A DNA stretch of 64,000 nucleotides from Pseudobacteriovorax sp. GTDB lineage: Bacteria; Bdellovibrionota_B; Oligoflexia; Oligoflexales; Oligoflexaceae. The stretch spans positions 160,890-224,889 of the forward strand of contig JABSRP010000015.1 in the NCBI GenBank assembly GCA_013215145.1, given 5' to 3'. Numbering within the stretch: position 1 is the first letter of the stretch; the number at the start of each line of letters is the position of its first letter. The translations under genes and the position numbers were made by a program. Positions 25,696 to 34,539 of the stretch are shown here, one piece after another. Under the pieces are notes generated by a model. The model had not been told where the DNA came from and made no database searches. It saw only the letters and a program-made list of their open reading frames with translations.

Positions 25696-26211
25696 ATGGT
25701 GAAACATGCATTGCCCCTATGGATCTGTCTTTTCTATGCGACCTTAATTCAAGGCTGTGGTGTGGACGAGGCATCAACGTTAACCATCGATCTTTTTGGA
25801 GCAAATGCAGCCCCGGAAGGTGCCACTGGTGACAAAACACCTTTTCGTATAGATATGACGCTGGAGTCGATAGGCTTAGTACTTGATTCCACAACGGATG
25901 TCGAAGCATTTTCTGGTCCGGCTTCCGTCCTGCAGGTTATCGATCGTCCTCAAATTATTTTAGAATACTCGTTGACCAATTACGTTGACAGTACCATCAC
26001 GGCTATCAATGTGACGTTTTCTAATGGTGTCACCCTATACGAGGGTGATAACACGATTACAGGTAACCTCGAAACACCAGTCATTTCTTACACCACACCT
26101 ATTGTGATCGAAACGGGGCGCTCCGAGTCTTTGGACATGAAAATCAGTTGGAAAAACATCATCACAGATCAGAGTTTTTCTCAGCCCACCGTCGTCCTTT
26201 CAGAAAACTAA
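25696..26211 (+). CDS. Lipoprotein, unknown function
   Basis: A signal peptide with a strong lipobox (LIQGC, Cys near residue 21) is followed by about 150 residues of alternating beta strands (IDMTLESIGLVLDS, IILEYSLTNYVDSTITAINV, LDMKISWKNI) resembling an immunoglobulin-like or sandwich fold. There are no further cysteines and no catalytic motif. AGGA lies 7 nt before the ATG. It stands alone between the divergent small lipoprotein and ddl. Confidence 0.7.
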   Translation: MVKHALPLWICLFYATLIQGCGVDEASTLTIDLFGANAAPEGATGDKTPFRIDMTLESIGLVLDSTTDVEAFSGPASVLQVIDRPQIILEYSLTNYVDSTITAINVTFSNGVTLYEGDNTITGNLETPVISYTTPIVIETGRSESLDMKISWKNIITDQSFSQPTVVLSEN

Positions 26212-26307
26212 ATTTTCCTGACTAAATACTTGCTGCTCATGTACAATAGTGCCAGTATCCATCCATAGTTGACGACTGAGATTGTGAGCAAAAGGCAGGA
26301 GTTGGAA

Positions 26308-27393
26308 TTGAGTCGGATCAAGGTTTATGTTTTATATGGTGGGCAGTCTACGGAACATGATATTTCCCGTCGTAGCGCTCGCTACGTCTTGGATCATATG
26401 GATCGAGAGAAGTACGAAGTTCATCCCATCGGTATTTCTAAAAAAGGCAAATGGATCACGCAAAATCTTAAGGATCTCGATGAGAATCCCTCACGCGAGT
26501 TACCTATAGGTGACCATTCTGAACCAGATAGAGAATGGAGCCTGTTTGACAATCGCGACAGTGTTTCAGAGCCTGTCGTCGTTTTTCCCGTACTACATGG
26601 AAGTCGCGGTGAGGATGGCACCTGTCAGGGCCTTTTTGAAATGAAAAACTTTGCTTTTGTGGGACCCGGAGTTCTAGGCTCTTCTGTCTCAATGGATAAA
26701 GTCGTCGCGAAGATTCTTGTTGAGAAGGCAGGTATTCCTGTGGCTCCCTACCAGTATATCGAACGCTTTCCATGGTCAGGCCTCGATATCCAAAGTAAGC
26801 ATAAGTATTTGACAGACTGTGTTAAAACCATAGACTTTCCCGCTTTTGTTAAACCCTCGTGTTCGGGAAGTTCCGTAGGGATTACCAAGGTTGAGAAGTT
26901 TGACGACCTGTTTAAAGCTGTCGAATATGCCTTTCAATTTGATCACAGGGTTCTTATAGAAACAGGGATCAAGGGCCGCGAGATAGAGTTCGCTGCTTTG
27001 GGTGGTAGCGACGTTGCGATCACAGCGCCCGGGGAAGTTGCTAACGAAGAGACATTTTACACTTACGAGGAAAAGTACTCCAGTTCGAGCCAAGCGCAGA
27101 TTATCATCCCCGCACCTATGTCCGACGAGACCCTTCTGCGTGGAAAGGATCTTGCTCTAAAAGCTTTTCAGGCATTGAGTCTTTGGGGGATGGCCCGTAT
27201 CGACTTTTTTTTAACGGAACATCAAGAGTATATTTTCAACGAAGCAAACACCATTCCAGGTTTTACGAGTATATCGCAATACCCTCAGCTCTGGGAGCAT
27301 GAAGGGATTGCCGCTAAAGACTTAATTGATCGATTAATCGATTCGGCAATTGAAAGATGGCGTTATAATAATGCTCTGCAACGGAATATTTGA
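26308..27393 (+). CDS. ddl: D-alanine--D-alanine ligase
   Basis: This cytoplasmic ATP-grasp enzyme makes the D-Ala-D-Ala dipeptide for peptidoglycan. It has VLYGGQSTEHDISRRSA at the N-terminus (GG-S-E-H substrate loop), LHGSRGEDGTCQG, FVKPSCSGSSVGITKV for ATP binding, and the C-terminal signature FNEANTIPGFTSISQYPQL. At about 361 residues it is of DdlA length. I prefer the TTG at 26308 because AGGAG ends 6 nt before it; in-frame TTG 26269 and GTG 26284 lack such a site. pal starts 14 bp after the stop, so the two genes are probably co-transcribed. Confidence 0.94.
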   Translation: MSRIKVYVLYGGQSTEHDISRRSARYVLDHMDREKYEVHPIGISKKGKWITQNLKDLDENPSRELPIGDHSEPDREWSLFDNRDSVSEPVVVFPVLHGSRGEDGTCQGLFEMKNFAFVGPGVLGSSVSMDKVVAKILVEKAGIPVAPYQYIERFPWSGLDIQSKHKYLTDCVKTIDFPAFVKPSCSGSSVGITKVEKFDDLFKAVEYAFQFDHRVLIETGIKGREIEFAALGGSDVAITAPGEVANEETFYTYEEKYSSSSQAQIIIPAPMSDETLLRGKDLALKAFQALSLWGMARIDFFLTEHQEYIFNEANTIPGFTSISQYPQLWEHEGIAAKDLIDRLIDSAIERWRYNNALQRNI

Positions 27394-27406
27394 AAGGAAT
27401 AGATTC

Positions 27407-27976
27407 ATGAAGGCTTTTGCTTACCGGTTCTTTCAGTACGGGATACTGCTATGGGTTGTGCTGACTTATGGTTGTGCTGAAGACACTCTAGCTCCCGTAG
27501 ATCCAGTGGGTACAGATGCTGCTCAAGACGCTGCCCAACCACCTGTTCCTGATCCATCGCAGGTTGAGAATGGGAATGTAGCCCCTGATGCAAGCGCAGG
27601 TGGAACGCCCTATGATACGTACTCCGGTTCATCTTCTGGAGGATTTGATCTGAGTGCGTCTATCGTTTACTTTGACTACGATCAACATAGTGTGAAAAGT
27701 GAAAGCAGACCGGTATTAGAGCAATTAGCCCAATATATGCGGAGTCAGCCAAATGAGCGACTTAGGGTGGAGGGACACTGTGACGAGCGTGGCTCTACTG
27801 AATATAATCTTGCTCTTGGTCAAAGGCGCGCTGAAGCTGTTCGTCGGTACCTCATCAACTTAGGTGTTGATGGTGGCCAGCTCACATCGGTTAGTTTTGG
27901 TGAAGAAATGTTGAGACGGCAGGGGTTCACGGCCGCCGATCATGCTCAAAACCGCCGCGTCGAGTTCTCGCGCTAA
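27407..27976 (+). CDS. pal: Peptidoglycan-associated lipoprotein (Pal)
   Basis: Pal tethers the outer membrane to peptidoglycan as part of the Tol-Pal system. A lipoprotein signal ends at LTYGC (Cys near residue 23). A Pro/Ala/Asp-rich linker follows, then the OmpA-like domain of about 105 residues: IVYFDYDQHSVKSES, LRVEGHCDERGSTEYN and the closing NRRVEFSR. The peptidoglycan-contacting Asp and Arg are present. AAGGA lies 9 nt before the ATG. No tolB or tolQRA genes adjoin it, which is unusual for pal. A strong terminator follows. Confidence 0.93.
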   Translation: MKAFAYRFFQYGILLWVVLTYGCAEDTLAPVDPVGTDAAQDAAQPPVPDPSQVENGNVAPDASAGGTPYDTYSGSSSGGFDLSASIVYFDYDQHSVKSESRPVLEQLAQYMRSQPNERLRVEGHCDERGSTEYNLALGQRRAEAVRRYLINLGVDGGQLTSVSFGEEMLRRQGFTAADHAQNRRVEFSR

Positions 27977-27991
27977 TTCGCGACTAAAATG

Positions 27992-28030
27992 AAAAAAAAG
28001 CCACTGTTTTTCGAACAGTGGCTTTTTTTT
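27992..28030. terminator. Bidirectional rho-independent terminator after pal
   Basis: A perfect 9-bp stem GCCACTGTT/AACAGTGGC with a 5-nt loop is flanked by A8 on the left and T8 on the right, about 15-50 bp after the pal stop. Confidence 0.95.
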
Positions 28031-28155
28031 GTGATTTGGCCTAAACCTTGCTTTGTCTGCGGTAACGATCGTGAATGGGATAGAATTTAGAGCCTGCCAC
28101 CCTAGGTTCTTAATGGAATAAACCGAAATTTGTACGTTAAAAAGAGGCTGGGACA

Positions 28156-30021
28156 TTGGGCTATAAATTGCGTTGGTATCCAACATTTATCAAACAATCT
28201 AAGGGTATTACAGCTACCGATCAATTTGATCAAGCGGTAGACGAAAGCGCGTTTCGTGGAGGGCGATTCGAACGCCTAACTGCAACGAAAGATCTTTTGT
28301 TGGCCATGATCAAGCCATATGGCAAACAAATCGCGTTAATTTTGGCCATCTCATTTTTTGTTCAAATTCTAAGTCTGGGATCTCTCGCAGTAGCCACTTG
28401 GACCATTTCGGAAGACTTCGATCACTCCCTGCTGATGGCTTTGATGATCTATTTGGTTGCTCGCATAGCACTCACGGTTTTGACCAACCTAATGATTTTG
28501 GTAGGTAATAGCATGGCGGCAGAAATGACAGGTTCATTGATCCAAAGGATTGGGGATCAGATCGCATTTCTATCACCGAGAGCCAAAGGAGAGTTTTCAA
28601 GCGGCAACTTAAAGACTATGGCGATCACGGACGCCCAGACGGTAGGTGAATTGGTTCACTCTGTGGCTGGCCGCGGGGTAGGCTTTATCATTGCTCCTTT
28701 GGTTGCTCCGTTTATCCTGTATTACTTCGCTGGCTTGGCGGGAGTCTATGCATTTCTAAGTATGCTTTTTATGATCCCGTTTAGCGTCATAACGTCAAAA
28801 AAGATGATGGAGTACTTTGATGCCGAACTCAAATTCGATGATCAATGCACCACTGTCACAGGCGAATGGCTTAAGCATCAAAAGATCTCTCGGATGATGG
28901 GATCGAACGATTTTTTCGAAAAAAAGATCTCTGAGTTAAAGGCGCAGGCCTTTGGTAGAGCAAAAATAGGAATGTATTGGGCGACCTTTATATTTGGTTT
29001 TGCGACTAGATGGTGGGTCGTGCCTCCGATTGTTCTTATTATGAGTTCTTTAAGTCTAGGTAGCGACATTGATGTCGCCGCCCTTATCGGTAGTATTTGG
29101 TACATGACCATCCTTACGAGCCAGTTGATGGGTATTCCCGATCTGATTATTCGTGGCGGAAAGGCCATCGCTGCCTTTAAAAGGCTGGCGCGGCTGCTGA
29201 GTCAAGAAAGGATTGAGGACTTGTTAGCAAAGACCACCGATGCTCCCAGTCCTAGCAGTCCTATGAAACTGGTAAGCTTTTCTGGAGTTGAGCTCACTAT
29301 TGATAACAAGGAAATCCTGAAAGATATCAATTTGGAAATCGATTTGCAGAAAAAAACAGCTATTGTCGGTCAATTAGGTGCAGGGAAGTCTTCATTCCTA
29401 TCTATTTTTGCAAGTTCGCTGTTCGCCACAGGTGGAAAGATCACCCTTAAAAATGAAGAAGGTGAGTTCGATCTTTCTGAATCAAATGTTTACCAGGCAT
29501 GGCAACGACAACAAATACTTGTGACTCAGGAACCATTTGTCGAAAACAGTACGATTGAAAAAAATATAATCCTCGCCAGTCAAGTGAATGAGGCTAGCTC
29601 AGAAGACCAGAATGATAGAATTTTGCAGACCCTTTACGATGCAGCTCTCAATGAAGATATCAAAGGTTTCTCTGACGGCATCCACGAGCCTCTAGGCGAA
29701 ACAGGGATCAATCTTTCGGGTGGGCAAAAGCAGCGTTTGAATTTGGCTCGTGCGCTTTACGCCGGAGATATGTTTTTGGTTCTAGATGATCCTATGAGTG
29801 CTGTAGATGAACCTGTGGCGGATCATCTTTGGTCCAGGCTTTGGGAGCGAAAGCAGGGTTTTATCATTTCAACTCATAGAACCAAGTACATAGAACAGTG
29901 TGATGACATCATCGTGTTTGATAATGGAAGGGTTGTGGAGCGAGGGCACCAAAAGTTTCTCGCTGCAGATAGCCAGTCCTACTATAGCAGACTGTTAGGT
30001 CTGATGGAAAAAGAGGGATAA
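28156..30021 (+). CDS. ABC exporter half-transporter A (MRP-NBD1-like)
   Basis: An N-terminal membrane domain of six helices (about residues 50-350) is fused to a nucleotide-binding domain. Walker A is GQLGAGKSS near 405 and the signature is LSGGQKQRL near 521. Walker B ends LVLDDPMSAVD near 545, so the catalytic Glu is replaced by Asp. The H-loop STHRTKY is present. The signature is canonical while the catalytic Glu is not, exactly the pattern of the first NBD of ABCC/MRP proteins. The start is TTG with AGAGG 8 nt upstream. It forms an operon with the next gene (1-bp gap). The substrate is unknown. Confidence 0.92.
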   Translation: MGYKLRWYPTFIKQSKGITATDQFDQAVDESAFRGGRFERLTATKDLLLAMIKPYGKQIALILAISFFVQILSLGSLAVATWTISEDFDHSLLMALMIYLVARIALTVLTNLMILVGNSMAAEMTGSLIQRIGDQIAFLSPRAKGEFSSGNLKTMAITDAQTVGELVHSVAGRGVGFIIAPLVAPFILYYFAGLAGVYAFLSMLFMIPFSVITSKKMMEYFDAELKFDDQCTTVTGEWLKHQKISRMMGSNDFFEKKISELKAQAFGRAKIGMYWATFIFGFATRWWVVPPIVLIMSSLSLGSDIDVAALIGSIWYMTILTSQLMGIPDLIIRGGKAIAAFKRLARLLSQERIEDLLAKTTDAPSPSSPMKLVSFSGVELTIDNKEILKDINLEIDLQKKTAIVGQLGAGKSSFLSIFASSLFATGGKITLKNEEGEFDLSESNVYQAWQRQQILVTQEPFVENSTIEKNIILASQVNEASSEDQNDRILQTLYDAALNEDIKGFSDGIHEPLGETGINLSGGQKQRLNLARALYAGDMFLVLDDPMSAVDEPVADHLWSRLWERKQGFIISTHRTKYIEQCDDIIVFDNGRVVERGHQKFLAADSQSYYSRLLGLMEKEG

Positions 30022-30022
30022 G

Positions 30023-31726
30023 ATGAATATGATTCGACTCAATCGAAAAAAATATAAAGTGCTTAGTCCAGTCTATCGTGACTTTGTCATGTCGCCGAGG
30101 ATTTTGCTAGCGATACTACTGATATCGCCGCTTCATACCTTAGCACCGCATGCTTATAACTGGTTTTTGGCTCAGTTTTCAACCTGTCGGTCATTGGACT
30201 GCACGATCACCATCGAGAATACATGGTTTAACCTTAGTCTCGATCAACCATTTTATGTTCTTATGGGAATTGCGTTTTTGGCGATGTTCTTGCGATCCTT
30301 GATGTGGGCCTTGTTTGAGGTTACAGCGGCGGCTAAAGTTCAAGAGTATTTCTATAAAATTATTGGACATCTAAAAGGGATTAGAGCCATTTGGTTCGAT
30401 GAAAACCCTAGTGGAAAGGTTATTAACCAGCTCTTCGGTGACTTTGGTAACCTCCAACGAAAGTTTGTGATTAGCATTAGTGATGGTCAGCTATGTCTGA
30501 GTGAGTTAATAGCAGGAATAATCATGGTTGCCGTCCTAAACCCAATAGGAGTCGTTCCTATTCTATTACTTTGGGCTGTGATTTTATCGTTTCAGGTCAA
30601 GGTTAATGATGCCTTTGATCATGTTAGCGATATATCGTCTAAGCGTAAAGGGCAAGTGATCGAGGTTCTTTCTGATCTTATTGAAGGCGCTCGCGTTTAT
30701 CGCTCCTATGCCGCTGAAAGTCATATTCTTCAGCGGCTACGGAAACACATCATCGAATGGACTCGTGTGGAGTTTTTTCAGTGGCGACTTATGACCTGGG
30801 CCTGGACATGGATGTGGTTGCTTGCAGAGATAGGAATTGCGGTGGTTGTATTCTCTGCAGCTTGGGCGTTTCAATCTGGTCATATAAGTGCCGCCGTGGC
30901 GGGAATGGTTTTGATCGCAGCTGGCCAGCAGCAAAATATCATTGGTTGGACTCTGCAAAACATTGGAGAGTTTCTGACATCGCGGTCCAAGGGGATTCGT
31001 TTCTTAAATTTAGGTCATATGCCTGATGAAAATAGCGAAGAATTTTATCATCGGCAGCAAGATACCAACGATGAAACCCTTCCCGATGAGGGTGATATTG
31101 TATTTCGAGACTTTACTGCCAGCTATCGAGAAGATTCTCCTGTAGTACTTAATAAGCTGAATGTTAGGATCCCACAGGGAGCAAAAGTTGCTCTCATGGG
31201 ACGCACAGGTGCTGGCAAATCTACGATTATTCAGGCGTTGTTTCGTATGCTTTTTGTTCGGTCTGGAGACGTCCTTGTAGGAAAAGAATCGATTTACAAG
31301 TCCTCTGCAGAAAAAAGTCGAGAGATTTTTGGTATTGTACCCCAAAATCCATGGTTGTTCGAAGGCAGTCTTCGAGACAATATCGATGTCAAACGAGAAT
31401 TCTCAGATGACAAAATATTAGCTATTCTTGCGGAAATGGAGCTTCAGCATTTACGTTTGGACGACCCAGTATCTGAGGGGGGGCAGAATTTCTCGGTAGG
31501 CGAAAGGCAAGTTTTGTGCTTGGCGCGATGCTTGTTGTCTGACAAGAAAATCATTTTGATGGATGAACCTACGAGTAATATCGATATGGAAACCGATGCT
31601 CAGATTCAAAAACTCATCCGAGAAAAACTTAGCGGTCGCACTCTCATCGTGATAGCCCACAGGAAAGAAACCGTCTCTGACTTCGACCAAGTGATTCATC
31701 TAGAATCTCAGCAGAGCTATGCGTAG
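30023..31726 (+). CDS. ABC exporter half-transporter B (MRP-NBD2-like)
   Basis: The partner subunit, 567 residues, has a six-helix membrane domain and an NBD with Walker A GRTGAGKST near residue 392. Its signature is degenerate, FSVGERQVLCLARCLL near 490, and Walker B is complete, ILMDEPTSNID near 512, with the H-loop IAHRKE. A non-canonical SVGxRQ signature together with an intact catalytic Glu is the pattern of the second NBD of ABCC/MRP proteins. The heterodimer would have one competent and one degenerate ATP site. It overlaps the convergent cmoB stop by 10 bp. An export direction is inferred from the domain order. Confidence 0.92.
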   Translation: MNMIRLNRKKYKVLSPVYRDFVMSPRILLAILLISPLHTLAPHAYNWFLAQFSTCRSLDCTITIENTWFNLSLDQPFYVLMGIAFLAMFLRSLMWALFEVTAAAKVQEYFYKIIGHLKGIRAIWFDENPSGKVINQLFGDFGNLQRKFVISISDGQLCLSELIAGIIMVAVLNPIGVVPILLLWAVILSFQVKVNDAFDHVSDISSKRKGQVIEVLSDLIEGARVYRSYAAESHILQRLRKHIIEWTRVEFFQWRLMTWAWTWMWLLAEIGIAVVVFSAAWAFQSGHISAAVAGMVLIAAGQQQNIIGWTLQNIGEFLTSRSKGIRFLNLGHMPDENSEEFYHRQQDTNDETLPDEGDIVFRDFTASYREDSPVVLNKLNVRIPQGAKVALMGRTGAGKSTIIQALFRMLFVRSGDVLVGKESIYKSSAEKSREIFGIVPQNPWLFEGSLRDNIDVKREFSDDKILAILAEMELQHLRLDDPVSEGGQNFSVGERQVLCLARCLLSDKKIILMDEPTSNIDMETDAQIQKLIREKLSGRTLIVIAHRKETVSDFDQVIHLESQQSYA

Positions 31727-32685
31727 GCTGCGAGATAAAATCTATGAGGAGGGGGATACCCCTCTATGGTCTCGCTTTGATCCTTGCTTAGGAAATCTTC
31801 AAGGCTTTTAATATCAGCCCACTCACTAGCTCTTTGCTCCGACGGAGTGAGTGGGCCTGAGTAGATGACTTTCGATTGAAGTCCGGCGCGCTTAATCCAG
31901 GTCTCTAGGGCTGTCAACGTTGGTAGGAACCAGATGCCCTTTGCGCCGGCATAGCGACCGTTAGGTGTGAGGGATAGCGATTCATCTCCAGGAATACCTT
32001 GACAATCAATAATAATCTGACCTTTTTTCTTCAAGGCAAGTTTCATTTGCCGGAGGAGACCAATGGGATCGGTGTGATGATAGAGGATCCCCATACAAAA
32101 AATAATATCAAAGAATCCTGGGAATAAGTGCGTATCCTCCACGCCAAAAAGCTCGAAATATAGATTCTTCTGTCCGGCATATTTGTTGAGTAGTTGGAAA
32201 TTGAACCAGTGCTTGCCAACGGGCTCAAGTCCAATGACTGCTTTGGGGTTGTGCTGAGCCATTTTAAACATGAAATAACCATTGTGACAGCCGATGTCGG
32301 CAATCACTTTGTTTTCAAGTGAAGGCAAATGAGGTTCTATGCGATTCCATTTGATTTGAGATCGCCATTCGGCGTCGATTTCAATCCCGAAAACATCAAA
32401 AGGACCTTTTTTCCACGGACAGAAATCTTGCAAGGATGATTTAAGCATCTCTTCGTCTGATAGGCTAAGGGCGCCGTTCTTGCCAATTTTGACAGTATCA
32501 CCAGAGGCGTCGAGGTGTATAGACGCAGCTGCTGGTGATGTTTCTAGGGCTTTACGATAATTGTCCCAGCGGTCTTGATGCAATACAGCCTGATGGTTTT
32601 GAATCTCAAGCTCAAGAGTTTTACGTATATGTTCTTGAGCTACCAAATCCAACCAACTGTGGTCTGGTTCGTGGATCTCGGTCAT
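31717..32685 (-). CDS. cmoB: tRNA U34 carboxymethyltransferase (CmoB)
   Basis: CmoB transfers the carboxymethyl group of carboxy-SAM to 5-hydroxyuridine at tRNA position 34, making cmo5U. The family signature CPWKKGPFDVFGIEIDAEWRS is seen near residues 92-112 and the SAM-binding motif VIADIGCHNGYFMFKM near 128-143. FFDIIFCMGILYHHTDP and IIIDCQGIPGDE continue the Rossmann core, and the C-terminal ETIEGYPPPHRFYLAAY is typical. The length of 322 residues is standard. It follows cmoA directly (3-bp gap) on the minus strand. Confidence 0.97.
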   Translation of the reverse strand: MTEIHEPDHSWLDLVAQEHIRKTLELEIQNHQAVLHQDRWDNYRKALETSPAAASIHLDASGDTVKIGKNGALSLSDEEMLKSSLQDFCPWKKGPFDVFGIEIDAEWRSQIKWNRIEPHLPSLENKVIADIGCHNGYFMFKMAQHNPKAVIGLEPVGKHWFNFQLLNKYAGQKNLYFELFGVEDTHLFPGFFDIIFCMGILYHHTDPIGLLRQMKLALKKKGQIIIDCQGIPGDESLSLTPNGRYAGAKGIWFLPTLTALETWIKRAGLQSKVIYSGPLTPSEQRASEWADIKSLEDFLSKDQSETIEGYPPPHRFYLAAYA

Positions 32686-32688
32686 CCT

Positions 32689-33441
32689 TTAGCCTTTCAT
32701 AGCGACGATAGATAGAAACGTATTCCAACGCATCACCGATTCGTAGCTATCAAAACCTGCTTTTTCCAAACAACGGTGATGCTCTTTTTCTGTTAATGGC
32801 ACCAGGACATTGTCTAATGCCTCTTTTTTCTGTTCGATTTCTGTACGAGAGTAGCCTTGAGTTTCCTTAAAATTCTCGTAGATCCTGGTGGTGGTTTCTT
32901 GAAACTCTGGGCAGCTCGCTCTAACTTTCTCACTCATAAACAGAATTCCACCGGGTCGTAGGCCTTCATAAATCCCATTGAGAAGTTTTTGACGATTCAC
33001 TATAGGTAGGAACTGCAACGTATAGTTAACGACAACCGCCGAGGCATCTTTGATGTCAATATTCATGACATCATCGCATATAAAATGAATCATGTGCTGG
33101 CTATTGATGCGCATTGTCTTCTCGCGAGCTTTTTCGATCATTGCCTGCGCGTTATCGATACCCACCAGGGTGGTTGGTTCTTTAAGAGTCTGGGCGATAT
33201 GAAGTAGAGTTGTGCCTGTAGAGCAACCGATATCATAGATTTTGCCACCATCAGCAGCAAAATCGTGGATCCACCTGGCCACATACTTGGTCACATCTTC
33301 ATAAAGAGGTATGGAGCGTTCCACCATATTGTCAAAAACCTCGGCCACCTCTTTGTTAAATGCAAAAGGTTTAGGGTAATTGCTTTGTGCGAATAGCTCA
33401 TCTCTTGCACTATTAAGAATTAAGTCTGGTGAGTGTTCCAT
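32689..33441 (-). CDS. cmoA: Carboxy-S-adenosyl-L-methionine synthase (CmoA)
   Basis: CmoA converts SAM and prephenate to carboxy-SAM, the donor used by CmoB. The SAM-binding site appears as IYDIGCSTGTTLLHIA, with VGIDNAQAMIEKA and the typical VVNYTLQFLP. The C-terminal RWNTFLSIVAMKG is a family feature. From the ATG at 33441 the protein is about 250 residues; AAGGAAGGG 7 nt upstream supports this over an upstream in-frame start at 33489. It is the first gene of the cmoA-cmoB operon and diverges from the folB-like fusion gene. Confidence 0.96.
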   Translation of the reverse strand: MEHSPDLILNSARDELFAQSNYPKPFAFNKEVAEVFDNMVERSIPLYEDVTKYVARWIHDFAADGGKIYDIGCSTGTTLLHIAQTLKEPTTLVGIDNAQAMIEKAREKTMRINSQHMIHFICDDVMNIDIKDASAVVVNYTLQFLPIVNRQKLLNGIYEGLRPGGILFMSEKVRASCPEFQETTTRIYENFKETQGYSRTEIEQKKEALDNVLVPLTEKEHHRCLEKAGFDSYESVMRWNTFLSIVAMKG

Positions 33442-33698
33442 GGGTATGCCCTTCCTTATCCCGCATCGGTCAGCTGCTGAACCTACCATAATGGCGTTTT
33501 ATCGCAAGCAGCAATAGAGACGCTTTCCATGTTATATGCGTCTTAATGACACTTCTTAGGGAATCCCTATTGCTTCTCCGCGTGAATCATATTATTTACT
33601 GATATCTTGTCGTGTACCGATAGGCATCTCACCAGGAATGCTAAGGATTTCCTGCCAACGGCACCCCAAATGACAAGCTGAAAAATTGGAGAAACGAG

Positions 33699-34454
33699 AT
33701 GGAACTAGGTTCCTTTGACCAAATCGAAATTAATGATTTAGAGGTGCGTTGTATTGTTGGGTTGTTTCCTCGAGAGAAGCTTGAAGCTCAGCCTTTACAT
33801 CTTAACTTGCGCCTTTATTTAGATACCAAAAAAGCAGCGAAAAGCTCACTGCTTTCGCAATCCATCGATTATGCTGGTATTGCCAATCAGGCTCGATTTA
33901 TCCTCCAAGCTGGACGTTTCAAACTAATAGAAACCGCAGCAGAAGTGCTTGCTGCTAATATTATAGCGAGCCGTTACTGCGAAAATTCTGGAGCGGACCT
34001 TAAGGCGGTCTGGGTTTCCATTGCCAAGCCGAAAGCCCTAGAAGGTCAGGGAGTTCCTAAAATCTCTATTCTGCGTTCAGATAGCGACTTTCTTTATCAG
34101 TCTCTCGTCCCCGGTTCTCTAGAGCATGTGGTTTTTCGTGGCAGTGAGCACATGATTCTTCGTCAAGAGGTCCCTCCCTTGACGGAAATCACTCTATCTA
34201 AGCCCCCACTATTAAGTATCTCTGATTTTTTTGTGGGCTTTCATTGGAAGCAAAATAGTCATGCCTTAGACGGTAACTGCCCCGTAGTTCGGCGGCCAGG
34301 AGCCAATCTTGTATACCGTAATCATAGCAAACATACTGCGTCTATTATTACGATTGTGGGCGGAGCCTATACAAACTACCAAAAAGCTAGTATCAGACCG
34401 ATTCAAACCGATGGGCGTGCCGTGCTATCTCTGCATCCTACCGCATTAGACTAA
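33699..34454 (+). CDS. Dihydroneopterin-aldolase (FolB)-like domain fused to an unknown C-terminal domain
   Basis: Residues 5-120 match FolB, which cleaves dihydroneopterin in folate synthesis: IEINDLEVRCIVGLFPREKLEAQ carries the conserved Glu, SIDYAGIANQ the strand-helix turn, and VSIAKPKALEG the conserved Lys. Residues 128-251 have no counterpart in the usual protein of about 120 residues. This region is beta-rich (HVVFRGSEHMILRQEV, FFVGFHWKQN, ANLVYRNHSKHTASIITIVGG), cupin- or SH3-like in texture, and unidentified. No other folate genes are adjacent, so the fusion may act in a different pathway. The start follows GGAGA closely. Confidence 0.8.
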   Translation: MELGSFDQIEINDLEVRCIVGLFPREKLEAQPLHLNLRLYLDTKKAAKSSLLSQSIDYAGIANQARFILQAGRFKLIETAAEVLAANIIASRYCENSGADLKAVWVSIAKPKALEGQGVPKISILRSDSDFLYQSLVPGSLEHVVFRGSEHMILRQEVPPLTEITLSKPPLLSISDFFVGFHWKQNSHALDGNCPVVRRPGANLVYRNHSKHTASIITIVGGAYTNYQKASIRPIQTDGRAVLSLHPTALD

Positions 34455-34478
34455 GTCCATTCTCTCCAATTTTTTTTG

Positions 34479-34514
34479 AAAAAAGCCGATCTAAAGATGA
34501 ATCTAGATCGGCTT
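34479..34514 (-). terminator. Rho-independent terminator of the TonB-receptor cluster
   Basis: An 11-bp perfect stem AAGCCGATCTA/TAGATCGGCTT with a 10-nt loop lies 25 bp after the receptor gene stop. On the minus strand it is followed by a run of T residues. Confidence 0.88.
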
Positions 34515-34539
34515 AACTGGGCTTAACAGGTGTGTAAGC

